A stretch of 36,578 bases of DNA from the NCBI GenBank assembly GCA_029262115.1, contig JAJCZZ010000060.1, positions 1-36,578 on the forward strand, written 5' to 3'. Made by a program: the position numbers and the translations under genes. This document shows positions 1 through 8,637 of this stretch, in pieces. This DNA comes from Gemmatimonadota bacterium (GTDB lineage Bacteria > Gemmatimonadota > Gemmatimonadetes > Longimicrobiales > Gaopeijiaceae). Position 1 is the stretch's first letter, and the number at the start of each line of letters is the position of its first letter. Below the pieces are notes generated by a model that was not told where the DNA came from, made no database searches, and saw only the letters and a program-made list of their open reading frames with translations.

Positions 1-167
1 CCGCCCCCCTCGAGCCCCGGCGCACACGCGGCTTCGCCCACCGGCCACCCGACGATCCGGAAAAACCCCAGCCCCCGCCCCGACCCAGATTCAGGCCAGA
101 GCGGAGCTGAGGAACCCCACCGGGGACGCCCCAACCACACACGCCCCCACCCACCCACAACAGAAAC
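1..167. other. Left-edge stretch without a gene
   Basis: I see no convincing gene here. The plus strand is C-rich. Read on the minus strand, four G runs (complement of 129-132, 144-148, 150-152 and 154-156) lie just past the terminator of the TPR lipoprotein gene and could form a G-quadruplex. The open frames that cross this stretch are antisense or out-of-frame extensions of the lipoprotein gene and have no start region or domain of their own. Confidence 0.5.
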
Positions 168-197
168 GGGCGACCCCTCCCAAAGGAGAGGCCGCCC
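158..197 (-). terminator. Probable intrinsic terminator after the TPR lipoprotein gene
   Basis: Arms 185-197 and 168-180 surround a 4-base loop and form a 13-bp stem. It is continuous only in minus-strand RNA, where two positions become G-U pairs; the plus-strand transcript would have A-C mismatches there. The stem is followed by GTTTCTGTTG, a modest U-rich tail. The site lies about 80 bases past the stop codon of the lipoprotein gene, as expected for its terminator. Confidence 0.6.
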
Positions 198-275
198 GCC
201 CCAAAACGCTCGACTTCAAACCGCTAGAAGCACGCCCAACCCCAGAGCCGAGCCCCGGACGGGAGTGCCCCCTGA

Positions 276-1706
276 TCACATGGTCTGAATCGTATACCCG
301 TACCCACCCACCTGCTCGGTCGAGTTGAACTCCACCTGGAACGACGCCGCCTGGTTCGCGGCGGGCGCCGTCATGGTGTGGTTCGCCGTACCCATGCTGT
401 TCCCGCGCATGTCGTAGAACGTGAACACGATGTTGATCCGCGCACCCGCCGCCAGCGAGGCGTTGGTCAGCGTTCCCTCGACCTGCGCCCCGCCGTTGGC
501 GAAGCGCCGCATGGCGAGGTCGTCCATCGTCACGGTAAGCGCCTCGATCCGGCGCACCGCGTCGCCTGCCGCAGCCGTGTTCCCGTTCTGCTGCTCCGCC
601 TGTGCCAGGATCAGCCAGGCGTTGCGGTTGTTGGGATCCAACTCGATCCAGCGCTCGGCAACGGGCGGAATGGCCGCGTACGCCGAGTCGATGACCAGCG
701 AGCGCGCCCACAGCTCCAGCGCGTCCCGGTCGTTGACGCTCACCCGCGCGGCATTCTCGAATGCGACCGCTGCCCGATCGTACGCGTTCGCCTGGTAGTA
801 GCCGACCCCGATTCCGTAGTAGTCGCCGGGGGTCAGGTCCGGCCCTGCCATCAACTGCTCGTAGACGACGAACGCCCCGTCGTTGTCACCCGTCTGGATG
901 AGCAGCGTCGCAAGATCGCGCTTGAGCGCCATGTTGTTCGGATCGGCCGCGGCGAGGGCGCGGAAGGCCTCCACGGCCTCTTCGAGGCGACCTGCGTCGG
1001 CAAGCACCTGGGCCCGCGTCAGCGGGATCCCCGCAGCCTGCTCGTGCCAGCTGGCGACCGTGGCCGAGTCCATCTCCATGACGACGTCGGAGTTGATGAC
1101 CTCCATCGCGCGGTCGAAGTTGGCCAACGCCTCGTCGTGCCGACGGAGCTGAGCATAGAGCTGACCCAGCGTGATCATCGCCTCGGGGCGGCGGTCGTAG
1201 ATGGCGTTCGCCTGCATAAAGAGCTCCGTAGCCTCTTCATAGTCGCCGGCGTTGACCATCGGGACGGCTTCCTGGTACAACCCGATCCAGGCGCGCTCCC
1301 GCATGCCATCCGTCTCGAAGGTGTAGATCGGGCGGAGTTCCTCGGCTCGATCGAGAAAGCGATCCGCCGCCACGTAGTCCCCGAGGCCCATGCTGGCCTC
1401 ACCCGCAAGGCGCCACGCACGCGGATTCGTCGCGTCCGCGGCGATGCCGGCCTCTGCGGCGGTCAAGGCCTGACGGTACAGAGCCTCGGCCGCAGCCTCG
1501 GTGGCGGCCTCATCGGCCTCTTCAATGGCGCGCTGGGCCGCGCGGGTGTTCTCATCATCCCGCGGGCGTTCGCCTTGAGCCAGGGTCTGAGCGCCCGGCA
1601 ACACTGCAGGCGCGGGTGAACCGCCGGAGGACGAGCCTCCACCAGCACAACCGGTCAGGCCGAGTCCCAGCGCCAGCACCGGGACGAATCCGTAACGGAT
1701 CTTCAT
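276..1706 (-). CDS. TPR-repeat lipoprotein
   Basis: Predicted lipoprotein of 476 aa. The chosen ATG (1706) follows a GGAGGA ribosome-binding site at 8 bases and starts a classic lipoprotein signal: MKIR, a hydrophobic stretch, then the lipobox LTGC with the modified cysteine near residue 19, followed by a Gly/Ser linker. The frame continues upstream to 1748, but those residues do not look like a signal peptide. The body is helical and Ala/Glu-rich, with repeated TPR-like units from about residue 70 to 390 (for example AWRLAGEASMGLGDYVAADR and DPNNRNAWLILAQAEQQNGN). The last 85 residues look like an all-beta domain resembling the FxLyD type (TNASLAAGARINIVFTFYD). Asp rather than a second Asp-Gly sorting signal is not seen after the Cys, so the side of the envelope is unknown. 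TPR lipoproteins often scaffold envelope complexes; no specific partner can be named. Confidence 0.85.
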   Translation of the reverse strand: MKIRYGFVPVLALGLGLTGCAGGGSSSGGSPAPAVLPGAQTLAQGERPRDDENTRAAQRAIEEADEAATEAAAEALYRQALTAAEAGIAADATNPRAWRLAGEASMGLGDYVAADRFLDRAEELRPIYTFETDGMRERAWIGLYQEAVPMVNAGDYEEATELFMQANAIYDRRPEAMITLGQLYAQLRRHDEALANFDRAMEVINSDVVMEMDSATVASWHEQAAGIPLTRAQVLADAGRLEEAVEAFRALAAADPNNMALKRDLATLLIQTGDNDGAFVVYEQLMAGPDLTPGDYYGIGVGYYQANAYDRAAVAFENAARVSVNDRDALELWARSLVIDSAYAAIPPVAERWIELDPNNRNAWLILAQAEQQNGNTAAAGDAVRRIEALTVTMDDLAMRRFANGGAQVEGTLTNASLAAGARINIVFTFYDMRGNSMGTANHTMTAPAANQAASFQVEFNSTEQVGGYGYTIQTM

Positions 1707-1753
1707 CCAGCGATCCTCCATGAGGGTCATTCTTGAGTTGGGGGACAAACCAC

Positions 1754-1782
1754 AAACTAAAAACGGCGGAAATCGCCGTCAA
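1754..1782 (-). promoter_or_regulatory. Candidate sigma70 promoter for the TPR lipoprotein gene, overlapping a terminator
   Basis: Minus-strand TTGACG (complement of 1777-1782), a 17-base spacer, then TAGTTT (complement of 1754-1759). The -35 differs from consensus by one base and the -10 fits TAnnnT. The spacer is almost exactly the hairpin of the gltX terminator. Transcription would begin near 1747, about 40 bases before the lipoprotein ATG. Confidence 0.5.
1759..1779 (-). terminator. Intrinsic terminator after gltX
   Basis: Minus-strand stem ACGGCG / CGCCGT with a 5-base loop, followed at once by a run of five U. It starts 11 bases past the gltX stop codon. The stem is short (6 bp) but GC-rich with a proper U tract. 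It marks the left end of the long gene run that ends with gltX. Confidence 0.65.
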
Positions 1783-1789
1783 ACCATCA

Positions 1790-3220
1790 TCAGCCGGATC
1801 CTACACCGAAACGGCGCAGGCTTTCCACGCGCCCGAGCGCAGCAAGAATCTTGCCGATATCAGGGCCCTTCTCCTCACCGATCAGGGCCTTCCGCACCGG
1901 ATGGAAGAGGGCGGCGCCCCTGACGCCCACGCGAGCTCCCGCCGAGCGAATGGTCGCTCCGGTGGCGTCCGCCGTCCACTCCCCGAGTGACGCGAGGTCG
2001 TCGCGGACCGCCGCGAGGACGCGCACAGCGTCCGGATCGTCCGCAAGGGCGGCACGGGCGGATCTCCATTCGGCGTCGTCCTCGGGAAACACCAGGGGTA
2101 GGTACTCCGCGATCTCGCCGTACGTGCCCATGCGGCTCCGCAGGAGGTCGACCAGGGCCGGGACGTCGACCCCGTCTGGAAGGCCCTCGACGGGAAGGAA
2201 CGGGCGGACGTGCTCCACCAGCTCGTCGAGGGGTTCCATGGCGAGATGCTGCGCCGTGACGTGGCGAAGTTTGTCGGGGTCCATCTGGGTGTCGCTACGC
2301 CCCACGCGGTCCAGCGAAATGGCCGCGATCAGTTCGCGCCGAGCCAGAACCTCCTTCTCCTCGGGGTGCGACCAGCCAAGAAGGCTCAGGTAGTTGACGA
2401 CTCCGTCGGGTGGATAGCCCTCCGCCCGCAACTCTGCCACGGCGGTCGCCCCATGTCGCTTCGAGAGCTTCTGGCCATCCGCGCCCAGGACGGTCGGGAG
2501 GTGCGCGAATACCGGGCGAGGGCGGTCCAACGCATCGAACAGAAGCGCTTGCTTCGGCGTGTTGGAGAGGTGTCCCGCGCCCCGGATCACGTGGGAGATC
2601 TCCATGTCGATGTCGTCGACCACAACCGCGAAATTATAGGTGACCCGTCCGTCGGCACGACGAACGATGAAGTCGTCCAAGTCACTGCGGGGAAAGTGGA
2701 TATCTCCATAGACCTCATCTCGTACCTCGATATCGTGTTTTCCTTCGGGGATGGCGAAGCGAAGGGCGTGGGGGTCCCCACGCTCCACCCGCGCCCGGCC
2801 CTCTCTGTCCGTTATCCCCCGGCAGCGGCCCGTGTATCGGTGCACCTCCCGTCCGTGCTTGCCCGCTTCCGCGTCCGTCGACAAATCCTCCTCCGAGCAG
2901 AAGCACGGATACACGCGACCCGAGGCGACGAGCGTCTCCACAGCCGTTGTGTACGTGGCGTCCCTCTCACTCTGCCTGTACGCGCCGTGGGGACCGCCGA
3001 TGTCAGGGCCTTCGTCCCACTGGAGGCCCAGCCAGGCGAGGTCCTCCAGAAGGGCCGCTTCCCCGCCCTCCACGTTGCGGGCCGTGTCGGTATCCTCCAC
3101 CCGGACGACGAACTGGCCTCCATGGCGACGGGCGAACAGCCAGTTGAAGACGGCGGCGCGGATGTTTCCGAGGTGGAGCCGCCCGGTCGGGCTGGGGGCG
3201 AATCGGGTGCGTACGGTCAT
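1790..3220 (-). CDS. gltX: Glutamate--tRNA ligase
   Basis: Charges tRNA-Glu with glutamate using ATP (class I synthetase, cytoplasm). 476 aa, the usual length. The N-terminus TRFAPSPTGRLHLGN carries the HIGH-type signature as HLGN (about residues 16-19), and KLSKRHGA is the KMSKS signature near residue 255. The insert CFCSEEDL...GRC, near residues 105-140, resembles the partial zinc site found in many GluRS. The C-terminal third is the helical anticodon-binding region. ATG at 3220 gives the canonical N-terminus. It lies 21 bases after uvrC, so the two are probably cotranscribed, and a terminator follows it. Whether it also charges tRNA-Gln cannot be judged from this window. Confidence 0.97.
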   Translation of the reverse strand: MTVRTRFAPSPTGRLHLGNIRAAVFNWLFARRHGGQFVVRVEDTDTARNVEGGEAALLEDLAWLGLQWDEGPDIGGPHGAYRQSERDATYTTAVETLVASGRVYPCFCSEEDLSTDAEAGKHGREVHRYTGRCRGITDREGRARVERGDPHALRFAIPEGKHDIEVRDEVYGDIHFPRSDLDDFIVRRADGRVTYNFAVVVDDIDMEISHVIRGAGHLSNTPKQALLFDALDRPRPVFAHLPTVLGADGQKLSKRHGATAVAELRAEGYPPDGVVNYLSLLGWSHPEEKEVLARRELIAAISLDRVGRSDTQMDPDKLRHVTAQHLAMEPLDELVEHVRPFLPVEGLPDGVDVPALVDLLRSRMGTYGEIAEYLPLVFPEDDAEWRSARAALADDPDAVRVLAAVRDDLASLGEWTADATGATIRSAGARVGVRGAALFHPVRKALIGEEKGPDIGKILAALGRVESLRRFGVGSG

Positions 3221-3241
3221 GGCTTGAGCATGGGCGGGGTG

Positions 3242-5077
3242 TCAGCGCCCTCCGGAGCCGAGATAGGTGAGAATGCGGCTGGCGAGAACTTCGGAGAATC
3301 CAGGGAGGCGCGCGATCTCCTCGGTCGACGCCGCGCGGACGCCCTTCACGGAGCCGAAACGGCGCAGGAGTTCCGTCTGGCGACTCGGACCGACCCCCGG
3401 GATGTCGCCGAGTTCCGAGCGGATCGTCCGTTTGCTCCGGAGCTTCCGGTTGTATCGGATCGCGAACCGGTGCGCCTCGTCCCGGATTCGCTGCAAGAGG
3501 TGGAGCGCTCGGTCGCGACGATCGAGGAGAACCGGCGTGGAACGACCCGGTAGGAAGACTTCCTCCTCGCGCTTGGCGAGCGCGATCACGGAAACGTGAG
3601 GCAACCCGATCGACACGAGCGCCTCCTTCGCGGCCGAGAGCTGCCCCTTCCCCCCATCGATCACGACCAGATCGGGAAGGGGCTTCTCCTCGTCGACCCT
3701 CCGACTGAAGTACCGCATGACCGCCTCCGCCATCGATCGGAAGTCGTCGTTGCCCCAGTCGCCCTTGATACGCATGTGGCGATATCCCGCCTTGCGGGGC
3801 TCGCCGTTCTCGAATGTGACGACGCTCGCCACGACCTCGGTGCCCTGGATATGGGAGATGTCGAAGCAGGCCATGAACCGGGGTACGACTTTCAGATCCA
3901 ACGAGTTCTGGAGGCTGTACAGCGCTCCCTCCGCTCGATCGTTGGCGTACGCCATGGAGGTGACCCGGTCCTCCAGGACGTGACGCGCATTCTCCGCGCC
4001 GAGGTCCACCAGCCGACGCTTGGTGCCCCGCTGGGGCACATGGAGGACAACCTTCGTGCCGGCCGCTTCCGACAACACCTCGGCGAACAGCTCCTGATCC
4101 TCGACGGCGGCCGGAAGGAGAACCTCTTTGGGCAGATCGTCGGTTCGCGCCTCCCCTCCGCCCAGATAGTAGCGCCCCAGAAGCGACGTGAGGAGATCTC
4201 GATCCGACTCATCGAGGATGTCCGTGAAGCGGACGGATTCTCGGCCAAGGAGGAGGCCCGAGCGGATCCGCATGACCACACCGGCGGCCATCGCCCCGTC
4301 TCGCGCCAGTCCGACCACGTCGAAGCTCCCGCCGGCCGCGCGTTGGACCCGCTGCTCCCGGGCCATGGTGTCGAGCCCCTGGATCACGTCCCGAAAACGG
4401 GCGGCGCGCTCGAAGTCGAGCGTGGCGGACGCCTCTCCCATCTGGACCTCGGCGTTCCGACGAAGCTCCTCGGTGTCCCCGTCGAGGATCTGGATGATCT
4501 GGTCGATCATGCCCCCGTAGTCGTCCTTCGTCTGAAGGCCCACACAGGGCGCCTTGCACCGTCCGATATGGTAATCCAGACACGGACGGGTGGGCGCCTC
4601 GCCAGGGAGGTCGTACCGGCACGAGCGGACCGTGTGCAGCCGCTTGATGACCTCCAGGGCCTGACGCATGGCGCCCACCTTGGTGAACGGCCCGAAGTAC
4701 CGTGCGCCGTCGTTCAGGACCCGCCGCGTAACGTACACGCGTGGGAACGGCTCCTGCACCGTCACCTTGATATAGGGAAACTGCTTGTCGTCCCGCAGCA
4801 GGATGTTGAAGCGCGGCTTGTGCGCCTTGATGAGGTTGGCTTCGAGGATCAGCGCTTCGGCCTCGGACGCGACGACGATCGTATCCAAGGAGGCGACGTG
4901 TCGCATGAGCTCCCGCGTCTTGGCTGGGTGCGACGGGTCTGGCCGGAAGTAGCTTCGCACCCTCGGCCTCAGCGCCTTCGCCTTTCCGACGTACAGGACG
5001 TCGTCGACCGCGTCCCGGAACAGGTAGACCCCGGGCTTCGTCGACAGATTGCTGAGGAGTTCCGGGTCTACAGCCAC
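3242..5077 (-). CDS. uvrC: Excinuclease ABC subunit C
   Basis: Nuclease subunit that makes both incisions in UvrABC nucleotide-excision repair. 611 aa, full length. Domain order: GIY-YIG nuclease at about residues 13-95 (KPGVYLFRD ... LYVGKAKALRPRVRSYF); a four-cysteine region at about 150-180 (C-x(12)-C-x(7)-C-x(3)-C) like the iron-sulfur-type cysteines of other UvrC; a UVR motif near 205-235 (ATLDFERAARFRDVIQGLD) for UvrB contact; an RNase-H-like second nuclease (FDISHIQGTEVVASVV, VVIDGGKGQLSAA); and tandem helix-hairpin-helix at the end (IPGVGPSRQTELLRRFGS). The start is GTG at 5077. It lies 24 bases after murJ and 21 before gltX, which suggests one transcript. Confidence 0.97.
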   Translation of the reverse strand: MAVDPELLSNLSTKPGVYLFRDAVDDVLYVGKAKALRPRVRSYFRPDPSHPAKTRELMRHVASLDTIVVASEAEALILEANLIKAHKPRFNILLRDDKQFPYIKVTVQEPFPRVYVTRRVLNDGARYFGPFTKVGAMRQALEVIKRLHTVRSCRYDLPGEAPTRPCLDYHIGRCKAPCVGLQTKDDYGGMIDQIIQILDGDTEELRRNAEVQMGEASATLDFERAARFRDVIQGLDTMAREQRVQRAAGGSFDVVGLARDGAMAAGVVMRIRSGLLLGRESVRFTDILDESDRDLLTSLLGRYYLGGGEARTDDLPKEVLLPAAVEDQELFAEVLSEAAGTKVVLHVPQRGTKRRLVDLGAENARHVLEDRVTSMAYANDRAEGALYSLQNSLDLKVVPRFMACFDISHIQGTEVVASVVTFENGEPRKAGYRHMRIKGDWGNDDFRSMAEAVMRYFSRRVDEEKPLPDLVVIDGGKGQLSAAKEALVSIGLPHVSVIALAKREEEVFLPGRSTPVLLDRRDRALHLLQRIRDEAHRFAIRYNRKLRSKRTIRSELGDIPGVGPSRQTELLRRFGSVKGVRAASTEEIARLPGFSEVLASRILTYLGSGGR

Positions 5078-5101
5078 GAAATGGGGTGGTTGGAAACGTC
5101 G

Positions 5102-6682
5102 TCAATCGGCGGCGACGCGCCGGATCTGGAGTGGCACGCCGAGGAGCGCGGCCAGCCCGACATACACCAGAACGAACGGGACGAGCGTTTCGAGCGCCAT
5201 GAGCGCAGGGTGGACCTTCGGCAACCAGACCTGCAGTCCCACGCCGACCACGGCCGCAACCACGGCCGCCGCGATCAGCCGGAGGAGTCGCTGGCTGTCG
5301 GGGCTATGGTCGCCCACGTGCTTGAACAAGGCGCGCCGCAACATGAGGTACTCCATCCACGCCCCCGCGGAGGCACCCAGCGCGAGTCCCGCCGCCCCCA
5401 GCCGCAGTTCCCGGAAGCCGAACGAATCCAGCGGGAACATCAGGGCAAGGCCGATCCCCGCGGAGGCGACAACCCGCATCGTCGCCACCCGGGCCGGGGT
5501 CTTGGTGTCGCGCAGCGCGTAGAACGCCGACGAGAGGACCCGTGACCGGGCCGACGCGCCGAGGCCGATGCTGTACGCGGCGAGCACTGCCCAGGTGACG
5601 AGCGTTTGGGCCTCACCGAACTGACCGGTCTGGAAGATCGCACCGACCACGACGTCACCGAGCGCCAGATACCCGATGACCGACGGGATCAGGAAGTACG
5701 ACACCTTGGCCAGCGCCGCGGACAGCCGCTCGGCCAGAACCTTCGTGCCATCGCCTCGCATCCGGGACAGCTCGGGAAGCTCGGACGCGGCAACGCTCAC
5801 CCCGAACAGCGAAATCGGCAGCACGTAGAGCGTCTGGGCGTACCCCAGGACCGCAACCGCGCCCTCCGCCAGGGTGGCAGCCAGAATCACGTCGGCCCAA
5901 CCGCTGAGATTCACGACACCCCGCGCGGCCACCACCGGCATGAAGTTCTTGATGGCCTCGCGAACACCCTCCACGCCTCGCCCGAACGAGAACTCGAATC
6001 CCTTCAGAGACTTCATCACCCACGGGATCTGGAACGCGAACTGGACAACCCCGCCGGCCAACGCCCCGAACGCGAGGGCCACGACCAGGTCGCGCTGGCC
6101 CATCCCGAAGTAGATGGCCCCCGTCAGCACCGCAATGATCTGGGTGAGGCTCCAGAACACCGGCGCGAAGTACGAAACGAAGAAGTGACGGTGGCTGTTC
6201 AGAACGCCGAGCGCCCACGCGCTGACCACGAGGACCGCCGTCATCGGGAAGAGGATCCGGACCAACTCGACGGTCAGCGCCTGCTTCTCCGCGTCCCACC
6301 GGGAGAAGAAGAGCTTCACCAGCCACGGCGCCACCAGGACGCCAAGGAGAGCCAGGCTGGAGGCCACGACGATGAGAATGCCCAAGGCTGCGCCCGCGAA
6401 ACGCCCCGCTTTCTCCTCCTCGCCGCGTTCCAGGAATTCGGAGTACACGGGAATGAACGAAGCGGACAGAGTTCCTTCACCGAGCAGGTTCTGGATCACG
6501 TTCGGAGTGCGCAGGGCGGCCCGCCACGCGTCGGCGAATTCGGACGTACCGAAATAGTGCGCCAAAACCCGGTCCCGGACGAACCCGAGAAGCCGGCTCA
6601 AGAAGATGCCGGCGCCGACCTTACCGGCGGCGCCCGACCCTTCCTCTGACTCGTTCTCCGGCGGCTCAGTCGTTCGGGTCAC
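5102..6682 (-). CDS. murJ: Lipid II flippase MurJ
   Basis: Integral membrane flippase of the MVF/MOP family that moves lipid II across the inner membrane for peptidoglycan synthesis. I place the start at GTG 6682 (VTRTTEPPENESEEG), giving 526 aa and 17 bases of overlap with the 94-aa gene. The frame stays open to 6838, but that part is the shadow of the upstream gene. The family N-terminus is clear: GAGIFLSRLLGFVRDRVLAHYFG, interrupted here only for display as GAGIFLSRLLGFVRD then RVLAHYFG, followed by the motif GEGTLSASFIPVY. Many hydrophobic segments follow, consistent with about 14 helices. The ribosome-binding site is poor, so translational coupling to the upstream gene is likely. It sits just upstream of uvrC. 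Confidence 0.93.
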   Translation of the reverse strand: MTRTTEPPENESEEGSGAAGKVGAGIFLSRLLGFVRDRVLAHYFGTSEFADAWRAALRTPNVIQNLLGEGTLSASFIPVYSEFLERGEEEKAGRFAGAALGILIVVASSLALLGVLVAPWLVKLFFSRWDAEKQALTVELVRILFPMTAVLVVSAWALGVLNSHRHFFVSYFAPVFWSLTQIIAVLTGAIYFGMGQRDLVVALAFGALAGGVVQFAFQIPWVMKSLKGFEFSFGRGVEGVREAIKNFMPVVAARGVVNLSGWADVILAATLAEGAVAVLGYAQTLYVLPISLFGVSVAASELPELSRMRGDGTKVLAERLSAALAKVSYFLIPSVIGYLALGDVVVGAIFQTGQFGEAQTLVTWAVLAAYSIGLGASARSRVLSSAFYALRDTKTPARVATMRVVASAGIGLALMFPLDSFGFRELRLGAAGLALGASAGAWMEYLMLRRALFKHVGDHSPDSQRLLRLIAAAVVAAVVGVGLQVWLPKVHPALMALETLVPFVLVYVGLAALLGVPLQIRRVAAD

Positions 6683-6950
6683 CAGGGGGCAGCGCAGCGT
6701 CCCTCTCGGGAGGCCGTTCGGCGAGGAGCTTGTGGAGGAACGCGCTTTCCTCGTCGAGACGACCGATCTCCTGCCCCAACCGCTCGACTTCGCTCTCCAG
6801 GAAGGCAATCCGCTCGGCGGACAGGTCCACCGGACCATCGATACCGCGCCGCTCCAGGCGGGATGCCAGGGCTCGTCCGACCTGCGAATCCAGCACGATG
6901 GCCAGAAGCGGGATCAGGACGACGAGCACGATGATGAGTTGGAGGAACAT
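6666..6950 (-). CDS. Small membrane-anchored coiled-coil protein, function unknown
   Basis: 94 aa. An N-terminal hydrophobic helix (residues 2-20, FLQLIIVLVVLIPLLAIVL) is followed by a short basic segment with VGRALASRLERRG, then a heptad-like stretch from about 45 to 78 (ERIAFLESEVERLGQEIGRL) and an acidic Pro-rich tail. This is the shape of a single-pass protein with a cytoplasmic or periplasmic coiled coil, like small divisome or stress proteins (FtsB/DivIC or PspB size class), but no family motif is recognisable. It lies 75 bases after bshC and overlaps the start of murJ by 17 bases, so coupling to MurJ is probable. The start at ATG 6950 has only a weak ribosome-binding site. Gene reality is supported by the overlap, the TM-plus-coil design and the lack of any other gene here. 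Confidence 0.72.
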   Translation of the reverse strand: MFLQLIIVLVVLIPLLAIVLDSQVGRALASRLERRGIDGPVDLSAERIAFLESEVERLGQEIGRLDEESAFLHKLLAERPPERDAALPPGDPND

Positions 6951-6986
6951 GGGCCAAGTTAGACCGCGCAGGCGGGGGAGATCAAC

Positions 6987-7013
6987 GGGGCCGGTCGGTC
7001 CGACCGACGCCCC
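6987..7013 (-). other. Hairpin in the gap after bshC
   Basis: GGGGCC-GGTCG and CGACCG-(AC)-GCCCC form an 11-bp stem with a 2-base bulge and a 3-base loop, 13 bases past the bshC stop codon. No U tract follows on the minus strand (GTTGATCT). It may slow polymerase or protect an RNA end rather than terminate fully. Confidence 0.4.
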
Positions 7014-7025
7014 CTCACGATGGCG

Positions 7026-8633
7026 TCAGTCGAGATCGGGTGTGAATCGGTCGAGCAATGTCGTGAGCAAGCCCTCACCGTAGCGCCACAGATAGTAGAA
7101 CGGATTCATCACCCGTTCCTGGGGTTTCCCGTTGGGAAAGAGATGGAGACGCGCCTTCTCCAGTTGTGCCAGCGCCACCTCGTTCTCCCGCTTCAGGGCT
7201 TGAGTGACCTTCCGCTCCGCTTCGTCGAGCGCCTGGAACGCCTGGCTGCGCACGTGCTGCACCGGCCCCTTCAGCGTCGGATCAATGCCCCGCGCCTCTT
7301 TCTCCAGCTCGGCGACGCCCTTCGCGATCGCGCCCCGGAGGCCACCGATCGCCTGCTTTACCCCCGGCGGAACCTCGTCCCGCGCGATCTCTCCCGCGAC
7401 CTCGTGAAACGGGCGACTCAGGCTCTCGATCTCGACCCCGAACTTATCCAGCACCTTCCGGATCTTCGTCTCGACGATCGTCGCTCCGAAGCGCGGGTGG
7501 ATCACGGGCATTCCGATCCCGAAGCATTCGAAGAAGTCGGCGAGCTGGGCGAAATACGCCGTCTCGCCCGGACCGCCGACGTACGACAGCGTGGGAAATA
7601 CGGCGCTCTCGACGACGGGGCGAAGCAGGACGTTCGGGCTGACGGCCGCCGCGTCCCGTTCCATCCGGTCCTCCACGTCATCGACCGAAAGCAGGCCGTC
7701 CATCGAGCGGACCCGGAAACCGTCGCCCTCCCGGTAGAGCCGCTCACGTCCGGCGCCGGTCTCGAGAAAGAGATTCACGCCCCCGGGCATCAACGTCACC
7801 TGAGATCCATATTCCGCCGCCGCCAGACGGGCAGCGGTCTCGGTCAGCGCCTCTTCGTGACGGGCACTGTCGGCGAGTTCCCGCCGCAGAACGTCGGCCG
7901 AGGCCGCCTTGAGGGAGGACGCCGCGGCATCCGTGAAATAGAGACCCAGTGGACCCAGAAGGCGATGCATCAGACGGTGGAAGCCGGCCGGAAGGGTCTG
8001 ATCCGCCCCACTGGCCTCGCGGACGAGCGCGGCGAACGGCTCTCCGAAGTCCGTCGGGGGCAACGCCCGGAGGAAGGCCTCGGCCACATCGGGGCCGGCG
8101 CTCCCGAGGGGAATACGGTGGAGCGCGGGCGTCACCGCGGGGTCGGGATCGTCCACAGAAAACCGGGTCAGCTCGTTGTCCGTGCCCACCAGCCACGTGT
8201 GGTTGGCCTCGTCCCAGTCGTGATCCTCCGACGCGACCCAGAACAGGGGAATGACGGGCTTGCCGAACTCGACTTCGAGGCGTCGTGCCAGGGCAATGGC
8301 GGTCAGGCCCTTGTAGACGGAGTAGAGCGGCCCGCCGAAAAGGCCGGGCTGCTGGCCCGTCGTGACCATGTAGCCGCCGTCCTCGACGAACGACCGGAGC
8401 CGCTCGGCATCGCCTCCCTCGGGCACGATCACGGCCGACACCGCGCGCTCGCGCGCCTCCCGGTCGAAACGCCCATCGACCTCCGACGCCTTGGCTCGGT
8501 ACGAAGCGAGCGATCCGTAGTGTGCTCCGTAGAACGCCACCGCTTCGGATTCTCCGGCGATGTAGTCCTGGACCACCTGCGCGCCAGATGGGACTCGCAC
8601 CAGGATTTCGAGATTCTTGGACGGATCGGACAC
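7026..8633 (-). CDS. bshC: Bacillithiol biosynthesis cysteine-adding enzyme BshC
   Basis: Putative last enzyme of bacillithiol synthesis, joining cysteine to GlcN-malate. 535 aa, the normal family length. The diagnostic block is at about residues 90-110 (TTGQQPGLFGGPLYSVYKG), then IPLFWVASEDHDWDEAN near 130-145. The C-terminal third contains a long helical, coiled-coil region (ALDEAERKVTQALKRENEVA) and the terminal family motif NPFYYLWRYG. Start GTG 8633 has GGGAG about 9 bases upstream. Only 4 bases separate it from rlmH. The other pathway genes (bshA, bshB) are not in the window. In vitro BshC activity has been hard to demonstrate in the family, so the reaction is an assignment by homology. 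Confidence 0.93.
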   Translation of the reverse strand: MSDPSKNLEILVRVPSGAQVVQDYIAGESEAVAFYGAHYGSLASYRAKASEVDGRFDREARERAVSAVIVPEGGDAERLRSFVEDGGYMVTTGQQPGLFGGPLYSVYKGLTAIALARRLEVEFGKPVIPLFWVASEDHDWDEANHTWLVGTDNELTRFSVDDPDPAVTPALHRIPLGSAGPDVAEAFLRALPPTDFGEPFAALVREASGADQTLPAGFHRLMHRLLGPLGLYFTDAAASSLKAASADVLRRELADSARHEEALTETAARLAAAEYGSQVTLMPGGVNLFLETGAGRERLYREGDGFRVRSMDGLLSVDDVEDRMERDAAAVSPNVLLRPVVESAVFPTLSYVGGPGETAYFAQLADFFECFGIGMPVIHPRFGATIVETKIRKVLDKFGVEIESLSRPFHEVAGEIARDEVPPGVKQAIGGLRGAIAKGVAELEKEARGIDPTLKGPVQHVRSQAFQALDEAERKVTQALKRENEVALAQLEKARLHLFPNGKPQERVMNPFYYLWRYGEGLLTTLLDRFTPDLD

Positions 8634-8637
8634 TCGG

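Noticed and set aside
3596-5545. 649-aa plus-strand open frame opposite uvrC and murJ
   Set aside because: It mirrors uvrC codon by codon and crosses the gene boundary into murJ; no domain or start signal.
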